Origin: an uncultured Halomicronema sp.
GTDB taxonomy: Bacteria; Cyanobacteriota; Cyanobacteriia; Phormidesmidales; Phormidesmidaceae
Direction: 5' to 3'
Assembly (NCBI GenBank): GCA_937899725.1
Contig: CALCCA010000021.1
Span: 1-37,714 of the forward strand
DNA: 37,714 bases
In this document: piece by piece, positions 1 to 8,494 of the stretch
How positions within the stretch are numbered: the first letter of the stretch is position 1
Layout of the letters: each line of letters starts with the position of its first letter
Notes under the pieces: generated by a model
What the model was told of the DNA's origin: nothing
Seen by the model: only the letters and a program-made list of their open reading frames with translations
Databases searched by the model: none
Program-made: the position numbers and the translations under genes

Positions 1-293
1 CGCTCATCAATGCCGTTGATGACAAAGCCGTTGCTGCCGTCGAGGGCCGACAGCTCTAGCGCCGCGTCAAAGCCCTCGGCGCGGCCAAAGACGATGTAGC
101 TCTCGCCCGCACCGTCATTGCCATTGGGTTGGGCACCGGAGGCGTCGATAATCAGGTCATCAATACCATCGCCGTTGATATCCCCCGCGCTGCTCACTGA
201 AATACCGGAGCCATCATCTCCATCAATGCCGTTGATAACAAAGCCGTTGTTGCCATCCAGGTCAGCTAGGTTGAATACTGGTTCAAACGCCAT
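1..293 (-). CDS. FG-GAP (integrin-alpha-like) repeat protein, N-terminal part only
   Basis: The reading frame runs off the left edge of the window, so only about 97 N-terminal residues are visible. The repeats have the calcium-binding FG-GAP look: a DLDGxNGFxINGID motif appears twice about 60 residues apart, with GDINGDGIDDLIIDA and YIVFG between them. This is the beta-propeller repeat of integrin-alpha-like proteins, which in cyanobacteria often occurs in large secreted or surface proteins. The chosen ATG (291-293, minus strand) has GGAG about 9 bases upstream; an in-frame ATG at 306-308 would add five residues. No signal peptide is visible, which is common when such proteins use C-terminal type I secretion signals outside the visible part. 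Family assignment is firm; role and full length are unknown. Confidence 0.85.
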   Translation of the reverse strand, partial: MAFEPVFNLADLDGNNGFVINGIDGDDGSGISVSSAGDINGDGIDDLIIDASGAQPNGNDGAGESYIVFGRAEGFDAALELSALDGSNGFVINGIDE

Positions 294-348
294 ACCAAAA
301 ATCTCCATTTATTGAGTTACATCTCATTCAGGGGATGAGCACCTCGGC

Positions 349-1464
349 TCACCCCGCACACTCACCCATCGAAATCACTCGGCGAATCGCATCTTGCCGA
401 AAGCCGATCGCCATGGGCCGCCGCACCTGCGGCAGCACCGCCACGTCATACAGTTCATGAATCACCCCCGAAATGCGCAGGGTATGCACCAAATCACCGC
501 TGCGCAGGTCAATCACCCCCAGCCCACAGCGGGGCGTCGCCCCTTTGGCCACCAGCGCCTCGTCGAGGGGCAACCCCTGAAAGCTTTGGTTATGGCGCGG
601 CTCCGATAGCCCCACCACGGCAAAGTCGCCCACCATCGTTAGCCCCCGCAAATAGCCGGGGCAAAACGCCACCGGCTCAAACCGGCCCGTCGCCTGGTCG
701 ATATAGCCAAACTCCCCCGTGCCCGAATTCAGCAGCCAGAGGCGATCGCGATACCACCGGGGCGAATGGGGCATCGACAGCCCCGTCGCGATGATTTCGG
801 AACTGGGCACATCGATGACGCAACCCCCCGCCCGCCGCTGCTCGCGCCAGCCATCGGCCACATCGCTTTGGCTGATGGCGGTGACATAGCGGGCCTGCCC
901 GTCTCGCAGGGCCAACCCATTGAGATGACAGCGGTCTTCGGCCGCGAGTTTGCTAGTAAAGGGCGGCTGCCACACCGGCACAAAGCTATGGGTGGGGCTC
1001 GGCTGGGCCAAACAGCTAAACAGCGTATTAACAAATAGCGGGCGATCTTCAGCCGCAGTGGGCACTGCCACATCGTGAATATCTAAATCGGCGGTGACGT
1101 AGCTCATTTGCGGCACATATAGGGCGTCATAGCCCTCGTGGGTTTGGCCGGCCGCCAACGCATTCTCAAATCGCCAGAGCTGATAGAGCGTACTCAGCCA
1201 CAGCGTGTTGCCCTGCACGCAGAGCCCCATGCTGCGCTCAAAGGTGCGCTCAAACACCGACAGTTTGCCGTTAGGCTGCAGACCCACCAAAAACAGCTTG
1301 CCAGCCTGATAAGTGCTAAACGCCAGACTGAGCTGCTGCTCAGCCAGCCACGGCACAAACTGCCGCGAGGCATTGATTTCTAAAGCAGACGCAGGGGTAG
1401 AAGCCGTCGGTGGCAGACCGGATGCAGTCATCGGGTGGGCGGATGAAGAGAGCGGGCGAGTCAT
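349..1464 (-). CDS. TIGR03032-family conserved protein
   Basis: The 371-aa product resembles the TIGR03032 family of uncharacterised, probably beta-propeller proteins. Recognisable stretches are FVPWLAEQQLSLAFSTYQAGK near the N-terminus, CHLNGLALRDGQARYVTAIS and ADGWREQRRAGGCVIDV in the middle, and LSMPHSPRWYRDRLWLLNSG followed by G-YL-RGLTMVGDFAVVGLS. No signal peptide or membrane segment is seen. The ATG at 1462-1464 has only a weak GGA upstream. It is alone on its strand between the FG-GAP gene and a long gene-poor stretch, and nothing links it to the peptide cluster. The biochemical function is not known for the family and I do not assign one. The assignment is from remembered sequence pattern. 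Confidence 0.8.
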   Translation of the reverse strand: MTRPLSSSAHPMTASGLPPTASTPASALEINASRQFVPWLAEQQLSLAFSTYQAGKLFLVGLQPNGKLSVFERTFERSMGLCVQGNTLWLSTLYQLWRFENALAAGQTHEGYDALYVPQMSYVTADLDIHDVAVPTAAEDRPLFVNTLFSCLAQPSPTHSFVPVWQPPFTSKLAAEDRCHLNGLALRDGQARYVTAISQSDVADGWREQRRAGGCVIDVPSSEIIATGLSMPHSPRWYRDRLWLLNSGTGEFGYIDQATGRFEPVAFCPGYLRGLTMVGDFAVVGLSEPRHNQSFQGLPLDEALVAKGATPRCGLGVIDLRSGDLVHTLRISGVIHELYDVAVLPQVRRPMAIGFRQDAIRRVISMGECAG

Positions 1465-3055
1465 GGGTGCGGTTCCGAGTAAAGGACAGGACAGAAAGGC
1501 CCCCGGCGGCGGGGGTCGAGGCTCATCGCGCGGGGCTAAACCCAGCGCTCAAGCTGATGGCAATGGGGTCAGAGACGGGCGGACGATCGGGGCGCGATCG
1601 CCAGAACGGTGAGACCGCTGCGCGCGGTTATCGGACATCAGCATCACGAAGACGGGCGGTGCGGCATAGCGATATGAATTTATACAGCGGTAACCGAGAA
1701 TCTATGCGTGCCCGCTGTCATCATGCTGTCAATCAGCAACGCCCGAAGACAGCCGATGTCAGGCGATCGCAGAATTTGGGTGGGGTCGCCGGCTGACGAC
1801 GTCAGGGCTAATGCACAGGCCCCTAATCGCCCACCTCAAGGAATATGGATTCGCCCGCAACCCGACGACTATCGCCGCCGCGCTTGGGGTATTAGCGCCC
1901 CTTTAGAACCAAGGACGAGTGGGCAGACTTGACCAGTTGCAGCATGAGGATTCCTCAAACAACAGCAGACCCGTGATCTGTCAAATTTGTTTTTGTGAGT
2001 TATCGAGCCCCAGAGCCATGACATGGCAAGCGACTCAGTTGATACAGTACTCACAAATATTAGTTTGACTGTTTACTAGAACGAATTGAGCACTTAAGTA
2101 ACGTCAGTTCGGGTTAAGCCAAACCCCGTTGCTTTCCCCTCTGGGGAGGGGCTAATGGGGTGGGTTGAACCCCTCTCAGCGAGAGGATCGACACCCACCC
2201 CGCCTGGGGCACCCCGCCCCAGAGGGGATTGTCGCCTCAACCGGCTGGTAAGCCTGCCTCAGACCTTTATCCCGAACTCAGGTTAAGCAAAGTATGTAGA
2301 TTCACTGAAAAATGCGAACTCTATATAGAAAAATATACCGATAGACCTGTCTTTAAGGTGCCATTTTGAAGCATCTTTTCAGGAACTTTATGAACCTTGC
2401 TGAGTACGATTGAATAAACTTTAAACAGCACTATTTTTTCTCTGTATAAAGCCATACAAGCCTCTTCAGATGGCATGGATCTAAATAAATTCTTGAATGA
2501 TATTTGGCGCTAAAAGTCTATACCTTTAAAACCTGGATAGCTTGACTGAAGGGCAGTTTAAAGATCAAGCTTACTTATTTATATGATTTTTGTGGCTATA
2601 TTAATATTTGCTATAGATAATTATATTTAAATTTTACAAATTATTTAAAACGATCTCTGCGGCTGCGGTTAATAGCCACAGACAATCCCATTTTTAATTG
2701 ACTTTGCGAACTCCTGAATCAAGGCTTATACTTCATTGGCAAGCACTACTTGATGGCAGAGGATGCTGCCTATTACACACAAAAGCCCGGCAGGCAATGC
2801 TGTCTCTTTTATCGCTGGGCAAAAAATAAGTAAACGCGTCAAGATTCGCGAGCAACACTAAGCCATATCGTTTGGCCAGAGGGGGCCAGCGTGATTGCCT
2901 GAAAGGCGCTGTCACGGATAGCACGCCGCAGTTTGATTCGGTCACTCCAGATGCCTGAAACCGTGATCTGACAGGCTTTTCAACTCCGACTTCCGACTTC
3001 TGCATGCCGACTTCTGCTACATCACCTTGCCCATTGCCCCCACCACTCGGCCCCT
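1465..3055. other. Gene-poor intergenic stretch of about 1.6 kb
   Basis: No convincing gene is seen between the TIGR03032 gene and the permease. The first 500 bases are GC-rich with a HIP1 site, and the part from about 2290 to 2700 is clearly AT-rich. Open frames here lack family resemblance and ribosome binding sites. The only structured item is the palindromic element at 2101-2290, listed separately. A 31-codon frame at 1811-1906 looks protein-like but has no start signal. The stretch could hold decayed genes. Confidence 0.6.
2101..2290. repeat. Large imperfect palindromic element (REP/MITE-like)
   Basis: The left arm at 2136-2165 (starting CCCCTCTGGGG, ending GGGGTGGGT) pairs with the right arm at 2193-2227 (starting ACCCACCCCG, ending CCCAGAGGGG), apart from an internal asymmetry. 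The loop carries its own small hairpin, CCTCT-cagcg-AGAGG, at about 2172-2186. Outside the main arms GTTCGGG (2107-2113) faces CCCGAAC (2271-2277), and GGTTAAGC occurs on both sides. There is no transposase. It resembles dispersed palindromic repeats of cyanobacterial genomes, but copy number cannot be seen from one window. Confidence 0.6.
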
Positions 3056-4462
3056 TCACTCGCGAGAACCGGGCAAAACGATATTGAGCAATAGGGCGGT
3101 GAGTCCCCCCGTGCTGATGCCTGAGGAAAAAATGCTTTTTATCAAAGGGGGAAGCTGTGCCAAAACGTCAGGCACAAGACTAACCCCCAGCCCTAACCCT
3201 AAAGAGGTGGCCATGATAATGGAGGAGCGTTGGTTGAGATGGACCGACGAGAGAATTTTGATGCCGGCGACTGCGACTGAGCCGAACATCATGATGGTGG
3301 CTCCGCCTAAAACTGGTTGAGGAATGGTTTGAAAAATCCCAGCCACGATAGGCAATATTCCCAAGAGGGTCAGAATCCCGGCAATAAAATAGCCGACGTA
3401 ACGGCTCCCGACCCCAGTCAGCTGAATCACGCCATTGTTTTGACTAAAGGTGGTGTTGGGGAAGGTATTAAAAACGGCGGCGATCGCCGAGTTAATGCCA
3501 TCGCCCAAAATGCCGCCCCGGATGCGGTCAAAATATTTCGGTCCGGTAATGGGTTGCCCCGATAGGAGCGAGGTGGCGGTCAGATCACCCGCCGACCCAA
3601 TCGTGGTCATCACATACAGAATCGCAAACGGAATAAAAGCCGCCGCATCAAAGCCGAAGCCATATCGAAAGGGCATCGGCACATTTACCAGGGATGAATT
3701 TTCCAAGCCGGTGAAGTCAACTAAGCCCATCGGCATCGCGACGAGGTAGCCACTCACCAAGGCGATCGCGACCGACGACATGCGCAAAAAGGCACTGCCT
3801 AAATTATTTAAAACGACGATAATTGCGAGCACCAGGCCAGCCAGCATCAGGTATTGGGGGTTGCCAAAAGTGCCTGCCGCCCGCGCCGCAAAACCACCCC
3901 CCATACTGGTTAATCCCACCGTGATCAGCGTCAACCCAATCAGGGTCACGACAATGCCCATCACTAACGGGGTGACGACCTGGCTCGCCAATCGAATGAA
4001 CGGGCTCAGAATGATCTCAATGAACGACCCGCAAAAGCAAAGCCCCAAAATCGTACCGAGAGCCGCTTGCGAGGTTCCCCCGGTGGCGATAACCGCGGCT
4101 CCGGTCGTGATAATCGGGTCGATGAAGGCAAAGCTAGTCCCTTGTACACTCAACAATCCCGACCCGACGGGACCAATCCGCTTGGCTTGGATAAAGGTCG
4201 CCACCCCGGAAACAAACAACGACATGCTGACTAAGTAAGCGCCATCGGCAGGCTCTAACCCCAATGCTTCTGAGACAATCAACGCCGGCGTAATGATGCC
4301 GACAAAGCAGGCAAACACGTGCTGAACCGCCGCAAACAGCGATTCTCTGGGAGGCGGGCGATCTTCCAACCCGTAGATTAAATCTGTGCCAGTCGTCATG
4401 GCTGCAGGCAATTCTGGCTGGGCAAGCGGTGATTCGTCGTCGGCGATTTTAGAGTTGCTCAT
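3056..4462 (-). CDS. NCS2-family xanthine/urate-type permease with a missing key Glu
   Basis: A 468-aa polytopic membrane protein of the nucleobase:cation symporter-2 family, close in length to E. coli XanQ (466 aa). Family marks are His48 in the first membrane segment (VQHVF), QGTSFAF at 107-113, GGILGDG with Asp321, and the NCS2 signature Q341-N-N-G-V-I-Q-L-T-G350 followed by VGSRYVG. The GVIQLTG form suits xanthine/urate rather than uracil carriers. Counting from Asp321 (XanQ Asp304), the place of XanQ's essential Glu272 is Gly289, encoded GGG where GAG would give Glu. The ATG has AGGA about 10 bases upstream. It lies 75 bp after the toroid-protein gene on the same strand, so read-through from the modification operon is possible, but a purine permease has no obvious role there. 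Confidence 0.9.
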   Translation of the reverse strand: MSNSKIADDESPLAQPELPAAMTTGTDLIYGLEDRPPPRESLFAAVQHVFACFVGIITPALIVSEALGLEPADGAYLVSMSLFVSGVATFIQAKRIGPVGSGLLSVQGTSFAFIDPIITTGAAVIATGGTSQAALGTILGLCFCGSFIEIILSPFIRLASQVVTPLVMGIVVTLIGLTLITVGLTSMGGGFAARAAGTFGNPQYLMLAGLVLAIIVVLNNLGSAFLRMSSVAIALVSGYLVAMPMGLVDFTGLENSSLVNVPMPFRYGFGFDAAAFIPFAILYVMTTIGSAGDLTATSLLSGQPITGPKYFDRIRGGILGDGINSAIAAVFNTFPNTTFSQNNGVIQLTGVGSRYVGYFIAGILTLLGILPIVAGIFQTIPQPVLGGATIMMFGSVAVAGIKILSSVHLNQRSSIIMATSLGLGLGVSLVPDVLAQLPPLIKSIFSSGISTGGLTALLLNIVLPGSRE

Positions 4463-4537
4463 GGCACAACGTTCCTAAGCGGGTTAGTCAGACAAGATGA
4501 AAAAAACTAGGGTGACCCACTGACCCAGGCTGATTGG

Positions 4538-6460
4538 TTAGAGGGCTAGTTTTAAGGCGGTGTCTTGGGTGATGACACCGCTGTGTACTGGGGCCTGACG
4601 CTCTGAGTGCAGATAAGGAGGGAGGGCAAATTGGGCAATGTAGTCGCAGTGGGTGCGGCACTGATAGCGAGGATGAACGACCGCCTTTGCTGCAGAGTAG
4701 ATCGGCTCAAGCGGCTCAGGCTCACTCAAGCCCGGTTCTGCTAGGGCCATGGTTGCCACTGCGGTCGATATCATGCGGTGGATATCGAGATACAGGGAAA
4801 TCCCGTGGTATTGAGTCTCTCCAACGCCGGCGATCGACCTGATTTGCTGCTGGGCGGGGTGTCCCGGAATTGACTGAGTGCCAAAGACGTTCATCACACG
4901 CTGTTGAACCAATTCGCGCTGGGACTGGTCCTGATCTAACCGCAGGCTGGAATAAAAGGGCGTAGCCAGCGGCCAGCGACCATCTGGTTCGATGAAGTCG
5001 AGTAGTCGCAATTGGGCCGCCAGCACTGTACGGCTGCGATCGCCTAAGGTTTGCAGCGTCGCGATCGCCAGCGCGGTGGAAAAAGCCACGTCATACTGGC
5101 CAAAAGAGTAGTCCGCATTCATACTGGCCCGAACTTCCGCCCCCAGCTGCTGCCGGAGTGGCTCCGCACTCGGGTCTGTCTGAATTGCCTGAGCCAGTAC
5201 CCAATCCACCAGGTAAGGATTGGCAAAATACAGACCGCTGCGGTTTTCCATCCCCTGAGATAAATAATTTTGGAGGGCGTCTGTGGATTGTCCGGCTTGC
5301 TGCTTCAGGGCACTCACCAGGGCTGTCGTCGCATAGTCAGGCTGACACCAATGACGACAACTGTCGTCAACGGCCATGTGTTGACCTTGCCGTTCTGAGG
5401 CCCAGAGTTGAGGCACGTAGCCTCCTTCTGGGCTAGCAAAAGCTTCTAGCGCCTCCAAAGATGGGACTATCGTCGCCGCTGCCATGCCTTGCAGGACCAG
5501 CGCCGAATCGGTTGCCGTCAGCAGTCGCCCCTGGTGAAAGGCCCAGAGATGCTCCTGTTGATGCTCTAAAAGATAAGTTTGCAGGGTAGCCGCGGCTGCC
5601 GTGATGGCGGTTTCTGGGACAGGGGGCTGGGGGGGCGGCGCTGCTACGTTGAGGGCTACGTTTAGCCCCCGCAGAACAAATCCTAGGGGCACTAGATCAC
5701 CGTATAGAAACGGGCGATCGGGCAGCGGGGGCTGACACAACATCGGCATCACCTGTCGGCAAGCAGACTGTGCCAATTTCGCTAAAGCCGCCGCACTGCG
5801 TTGATGTCCCCACTGCAACCGACTCTGAGTAGCCTGCAGCAACCCCATTTCAAGCGGCAGATCAATCTTGCCGTGTTGCAGAAAAAATAGATTGCAGTGT
5901 CCTGTACGGCTAAAGTGAGACAAAATCCCGGCATGGATGTGCACGGGCAGCCGATTCTGAAACTTTGCCAGGTAGTAGTTCTCTTGCTGAGTGCCGCCTA
6001 AAAACTTGACCCCGACCGCCTGCAGCAGCTCGTAATGCTGAGTCGAGGGCGCTTGGTCAAATACGGCTTGGGCCTGACCCACCCCGTGCTCAACGACGAT
6101 GTGCAGCAACACCGGGTTATGGCAGTCAATCTGCCCTAGCCCCACACAATCGGCAATATCGACCTCAAACAGCGCCAACTGCTCAGCAAACCGCTGAGCC
6201 AGGCAGGTCTCTGACGTTGCCTGAGGTAACCGCTGGCCCGCGATCGGCTCAACCAGATCAGTCCCCGTATCCTCCGCCAAGAATCGCCCGAGGTTGGTCA
6301 AAACGACATGGCTATAGGGGGTTAAATCCAGGTCAGCAGGCAGATGGTACATGGCCCGAACCGTCTCGGCTGCCGTTATCTGATGCATGGTGTCGAGGTT
6401 AAATAGCACCATCCATTCCAGAGGGGCGGGCAGAATATCGAGGATTTGAGAAATACGCAT
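4538..6460 (-). CDS. Alpha/alpha-toroid (squalene/terpene-cyclase-like) protein of unknown function
   Basis: Last gene of the leftward modification operon, about 640 aa from the ATG at 6458-6460; a TTG at 6502 would add 14 residues. The C-terminal half has the look of prenyltransferase/squalene-cyclase repeats: GGYVPQLWAS, PDYATTALVSAL, YLVDWVLAQAI, SFGQYDVAFSTALAIATLQ and a QW-like DGRWPLATPFYSS, spaced as helical repeats. The N-terminal half (LDLTPYSHVVLTNLGRFLAE; FEVDIADCVGLGQIDCHNP; LPVHIHAGILSHFSRTGHCN) is not recognised. No membrane segment is visible and no clear DxDD cyclase motif was found, so terpene cyclisation is not claimed. The fold call is by pattern and moderately sure; the role, perhaps acting on the modified peptide, is inferred only from position. 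Confidence 0.75.
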   Translation of the reverse strand: MRISQILDILPAPLEWMVLFNLDTMHQITAAETVRAMYHLPADLDLTPYSHVVLTNLGRFLAEDTGTDLVEPIAGQRLPQATSETCLAQRFAEQLALFEVDIADCVGLGQIDCHNPVLLHIVVEHGVGQAQAVFDQAPSTQHYELLQAVGVKFLGGTQQENYYLAKFQNRLPVHIHAGILSHFSRTGHCNLFFLQHGKIDLPLEMGLLQATQSRLQWGHQRSAAALAKLAQSACRQVMPMLCQPPLPDRPFLYGDLVPLGFVLRGLNVALNVAAPPPQPPVPETAITAAAATLQTYLLEHQQEHLWAFHQGRLLTATDSALVLQGMAAATIVPSLEALEAFASPEGGYVPQLWASERQGQHMAVDDSCRHWCQPDYATTALVSALKQQAGQSTDALQNYLSQGMENRSGLYFANPYLVDWVLAQAIQTDPSAEPLRQQLGAEVRASMNADYSFGQYDVAFSTALAIATLQTLGDRSRTVLAAQLRLLDFIEPDGRWPLATPFYSSLRLDQDQSQRELVQQRVMNVFGTQSIPGHPAQQQIRSIAGVGETQYHGISLYLDIHRMISTAVATMALAEPGLSEPEPLEPIYSAAKAVVHPRYQCRTHCDYIAQFALPPYLHSERQAPVHSGVITQDTALKLAL

Positions 6461-6505
6461 AGACTTAATTGGGGTGAGAAATATAGAAAAATATGGGTCC
6501 AAGGT

Positions 6506-7684
6506 TCAGGGAACAGCGTCAAGTTGGGGCAATTTACCGGCCGTTGGCACCGCTAGTTGGCCGGTGGGTTGGCCGATGAGCTGTTGGCTGACCCAGCAAT
6601 AGGCTTTAGCTTCCACGATGCGATCGGTGTGAAAGACCAATTTGATGTGGTGCAGACCCCGGAAAAAAACGCCCTCTCGACGGTCACCGAGCAATTGGGA
6701 CAGTTGACGCGGGTAGGACGGCCAGCGATCGCCGTGGTCTCGCTCTCGCGCAAAGCCGGGATACTGGAGTAGGGCCTCTCGTTTTGCGGACAAGCACCAC
6801 CCCTTGGTCACGAGATAATCGAGCAACTGACTCCAGGCAGGATTGAGCTGAGGTTGGGCCGGCAAATAGCATTCCAACCCCAACTTGGTGCTAATACCTT
6901 GGGAACTCACATCTAGATCAACATCAATGCGATCGGCTAGCTGAGACTGCATCATCAGACAGGACGATAGCGCCTTTAGAGAGCCCCCCCAGCCCAGCTT
7001 TTTCAGATAGCTCAACACTTGCTTAGGGGTAATGTCGCGCAGGCAAATCCGCACCATATTGACCGGTCGGGCCAGCATTAGCCCCACCTGAAATACATGG
7101 GAGTCCACGGGCAATGCATCCAGGCAATGCCGGAGTTGAGCTTCTAAAGCCGCATCCATCGGTCGACCCTGCAGTTGCGCGATGGCGGTTTGACTTACCC
7201 AACGGTGAAGGGGGGGAGCCGATGGTCCGGTCGTATCGGGCTTCACGCAAATCGTTTGAGAACCAAAAAAACAGCTCGGAATTGGTGGCTCGGTAGAATT
7301 CCCGTCGACATCAAACTCTAGCCAGATGTTATTGACATTGGGATAAAGGTCAGAAGATTCATTCAGCCAGGTCTGCGTAAACTGCTGCACCTGTTGCCAT
7401 ACTGGCTCCTTTAAGAGGGCAGGATTGAGGGGGTAACGGGGGCTTTGTCCAGCCAGAATGCGTTGTCCAGCTTCGTCGGTGCCAACAGACAGCAAAAAAT
7501 CCGCTTGGGGGGTCGGGTCGCCAAGACGACATTCAAAGCCAAAAAAGTTGGTGATTGGGCCGGGGAGCCATTGGGCGATCGCGGCAATATCAGCCCAGTG
7601 AGCCGCATCAATCAGCTGCTCGGAAACGTCGGGTTTAATCAGATCGAGATATTGAGCCAGGGAATTTTCTGTAATACAGACCAT
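6506..7684 (-). CDS. Unrecognised 392-aa protein of the modification operon
   Basis: I do not recognise this protein. The ATG at 7682-7684 has GGAG five bases upstream and follows the oxygenase stop by 14 bp; the frame is open further upstream only by overlapping that gene. Features visible are ECRLGDPTPQADFLLSVGTD near the N-terminus, a mid-protein segment VDSHVFQVGLMLARPVNMVRICLRDITPKQVLSYLKKLGW, then DVDLDVSSQGISTKLGLECYLP and LDYLVTKGWCLSAKREALLQYPG. It ends with GLHHIKLVFHTDRIVEAKAYCW. Alternating strand and helix pattern suggests a soluble enzyme or binding protein. No signal peptide, membrane helix or known catalytic motif is seen. Tight placement between an Fe(II) oxygenase and the toroid protein suggests a shared step. 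Confidence 0.75.
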   Translation of the reverse strand: MVCITENSLAQYLDLIKPDVSEQLIDAAHWADIAAIAQWLPGPITNFFGFECRLGDPTPQADFLLSVGTDEAGQRILAGQSPRYPLNPALLKEPVWQQVQQFTQTWLNESSDLYPNVNNIWLEFDVDGNSTEPPIPSCFFGSQTICVKPDTTGPSAPPLHRWVSQTAIAQLQGRPMDAALEAQLRHCLDALPVDSHVFQVGLMLARPVNMVRICLRDITPKQVLSYLKKLGWGGSLKALSSCLMMQSQLADRIDVDLDVSSQGISTKLGLECYLPAQPQLNPAWSQLLDYLVTKGWCLSAKREALLQYPGFARERDHGDRWPSYPRQLSQLLGDRREGVFFRGLHHIKLVFHTDRIVEAKAYCWVSQQLIGQPTGQLAVPTAGKLPQLDAVP

Positions 7685-7698
7685 AACAACTCCAACCC

Positions 7699-8421
7699 TT
7701 AGGGTGAGAACGGCGACTGAGAGGGCAAAGGAAATCCATGGGAGGCCATGACTTCTCCCCAAATCAGCTCAAACTCAGGAATGGTTTGCAGCACATCTGC
7801 GGCCAGATTGTATTGCTCACAGACCAGGCTGATGCGGCAATCACTGGTCTGCACCGGATTGACAGAATGGGTCAGATGGCCCAGAAAATACAGCAGAGTA
7901 TTGGTTGCGGGCGGTAGTTCAGCGACAGGACGTTCCTCTAGTTTGAGCACCAGTTCTCCGCCCGTTAAATCGTTGGGCACTTGCACGTACAACACACTGA
8001 CTAAGGCCGGGGTCATGATCTGGCCGGGGTAGCCGCCGAGACTACAATCAACATGGGCCTCAACTTGCCCCCCTGCCGAGAGCACCAACGGATTCAAATA
8101 GAAGGCATTGCAAGCTGATTTGAGCACCCGCTGCAGGTAGGGCGTAAAGGCTGGAAATTTCCGTTTGACCCGCTCAATGCCCGACCGGGTAAAGACCACC
8201 GAGAACCCATAACTGTCTTGAAAGCTGTTGCTCAACTGGTTCTCTGCTAAATAAGGGGAGATGACAATCGCCTGGTGTAAATCCGCTAACTCAGTAGAGG
8301 TCAGAAAATTGGGCTTGCGGGCATAACATTTGGGTACTGGCAGCAAGGATTCCAGCTGGAGGCGCTGAGCCGGGTTGGTCACCTGAAGTGAAATTGGGGG
8401 AGTAGAAGAGGTGTTCTTCAT
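7699..8421 (-). CDS. 2-oxoglutarate/Fe(II)-dependent oxygenase (prolyl-4-hydroxylase-like)
   Basis: A 240-aa soluble protein carrying the full facial triad of the 2OG-Fe(II) oxygenase superfamily: His123-x-Asp125 (EAHVDCS), distal His185 (LGHLTHSVNPV), and Arg196 (CRISL) to bind the 2-oxoglutarate carboxylate. Spacing and the flanking strands (LVSVLYVQVPND, GGELVL, TNTLLYFLGH) match the PF13640 type, which hydroxylates side chains of peptides or small molecules. The start used is the ATG at 8419-8421; a TTG two codons earlier is possible and no good ribosome binding site precedes either. It lies 73 bp after the metallo-beta-lactamase-fold gene. In this operon the likely substrate is the precursor core, but this is inference from context. 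Confidence 0.85.
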   Translation of the reverse strand: MKNTSSTPPISLQVTNPAQRLQLESLLPVPKCYARKPNFLTSTELADLHQAIVISPYLAENQLSNSFQDSYGFSVVFTRSGIERVKRKFPAFTPYLQRVLKSACNAFYLNPLVLSAGGQVEAHVDCSLGGYPGQIMTPALVSVLYVQVPNDLTGGELVLKLEERPVAELPPATNTLLYFLGHLTHSVNPVQTSDCRISLVCEQYNLAADVLQTIPEFELIWGEVMASHGFPLPSQSPFSP

Positions 8422-8494
8422 AGTCAATTGAGAGGCAGCGAAGGAATAAGGTCAGCGAAGCCGCTTGGGGGCTTGACCGGTTGTCAAGGGGCTG

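Noticed and set aside
1811-1906. A 31-codon plus-strand frame (MHRPLIAHLKEYGFARNPTT...) with protein-like composition
   Set aside because: No ribosome binding site, no recognised family and GC-rich surroundings that keep many frames open; could be a gene remnant but unsupported.
2733-3059. A 108-aa minus-strand frame downstream of the permease gene
   Set aside because: No start signal, odd composition and no family resemblance; likely chance.
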